From an uncultured Clostridia bacterium (GTDB lineage: Bacteria; Bacillota; Clostridia; Oscillospirales; CAG-272): 30,161 nucleotides of DNA. The translations under genes and the position numbers were made by a program. The notes under the pieces are model-generated. The model saw nothing but the letters and a program-made list of their open reading frames with translations. It did no database searches and was not told the origin of the DNA. The stretch's first letter is position 1, and every line of letters begins with the position of its first letter. Positions 30,115-30,161 of the stretch are shown piece after piece. The stretch is from contig CAMFEL010000004.1 of the NCBI GenBank assembly GCA_945949385.1, positions 1 to 30,161 of the forward strand, given 5' to 3'.

Positions 30115-30152
30115 GAAGTAACTTTTGTCTACCAAAAGTTACTTCTTTTTTT
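30115..30152 (+). terminator. terminator of the tRNA-Val gene
   Basis: GAAGTAACTTTTG pairs perfectly with CAAAAGTTACTTC around TCTAC; flanking A and T runs extend the stem, and T7 follows. It is only a few bases after the CCA end. Confidence 0.93.
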
Positions 30153-30161
30153 ATCCAAGCC

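Overview
The window looks like chromosomal DNA of a low-to-mid GC Gram-positive anaerobe of the Clostridia, most likely a gut Oscillospiraceae/Ruminococcaceae member. The clues are strong AGGAGG ribosome-binding sites, U-tract terminators, lipoproteins, an ECF-type vitamin transporter S component, type I dockerin modules, a DUF6273-type C-terminus and the zinc-ribbon/TIR protein typical of gut Firmicutes. This placement is an inference from gene families; no rRNA is present.

Layout. 1-1.1 kb: a four-helix-bundle gene, a gene remnant running into a hairpin, and a convergent membrane-anchored XRE regulator. 1.4-2.8 kb: a small unknown protein and a putative HExxH metallopeptidase. 3.1-6.7 kb: a metal (probably zinc) uptake operon. 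A near-consensus promoter drives a Cys-rich small membrane protein, a binding lipoprotein, an ATPase, a permease and a second lipoprotein, with overlapping junctions and a closing terminator. 6.8-14.5 kb: methionine and one-carbon genes, namely metY behind a long leader with a 20-codon ORF, an HD-domain protein, metF, a free-standing methionine synthase activation domain, a shortened metH, an Rrf2 regulator and tcdA. MetY makes homocysteine from O-acetylhomoserine and sulfide; MetF supplies methyl-THF; MetH plus the activation protein complete methionine.

14.5-18.1 kb, minus strand: an ECF sigma factor with a very long C-terminal extension and a likely autoregulatory promoter, an ECF transporter S component and an intracellular GH29 alpha-L-fucosidase. 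18.2-20.9 kb: a zinc-ribbon/TPR/TIR/TM/DUF6273 gene that appears inserted into what was a divergent fucosidase/TetR promoter region. Its unit lies between two perfect 32-bp direct repeats whose edges carry the -35 boxes of both neighbours. 21.0-27.1 kb: the TetR gene and two tandem secreted dockerin proteins built from a 100-residue Ig-like repeat (nine uninterrupted 300-bp units in the first, three in the second), with matching 3' ends and terminators. 27.2-30.2 kb: a DUF308 membrane protein, a glycosyltransferase overlapping a PlsC-like acyltransferase, and tRNA-Val(CAC) with its own promoter and terminator.

The most interesting items are the repeat-flanked TIR unit, the metY leader (operator-like dyad, foldable RNA, short ORF), the extended ECF sigma factor, and the promoter sequence shared by the TetR gene and the second dockerin gene. 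No CRISPR array, transposase, integrase or rRNA was seen.
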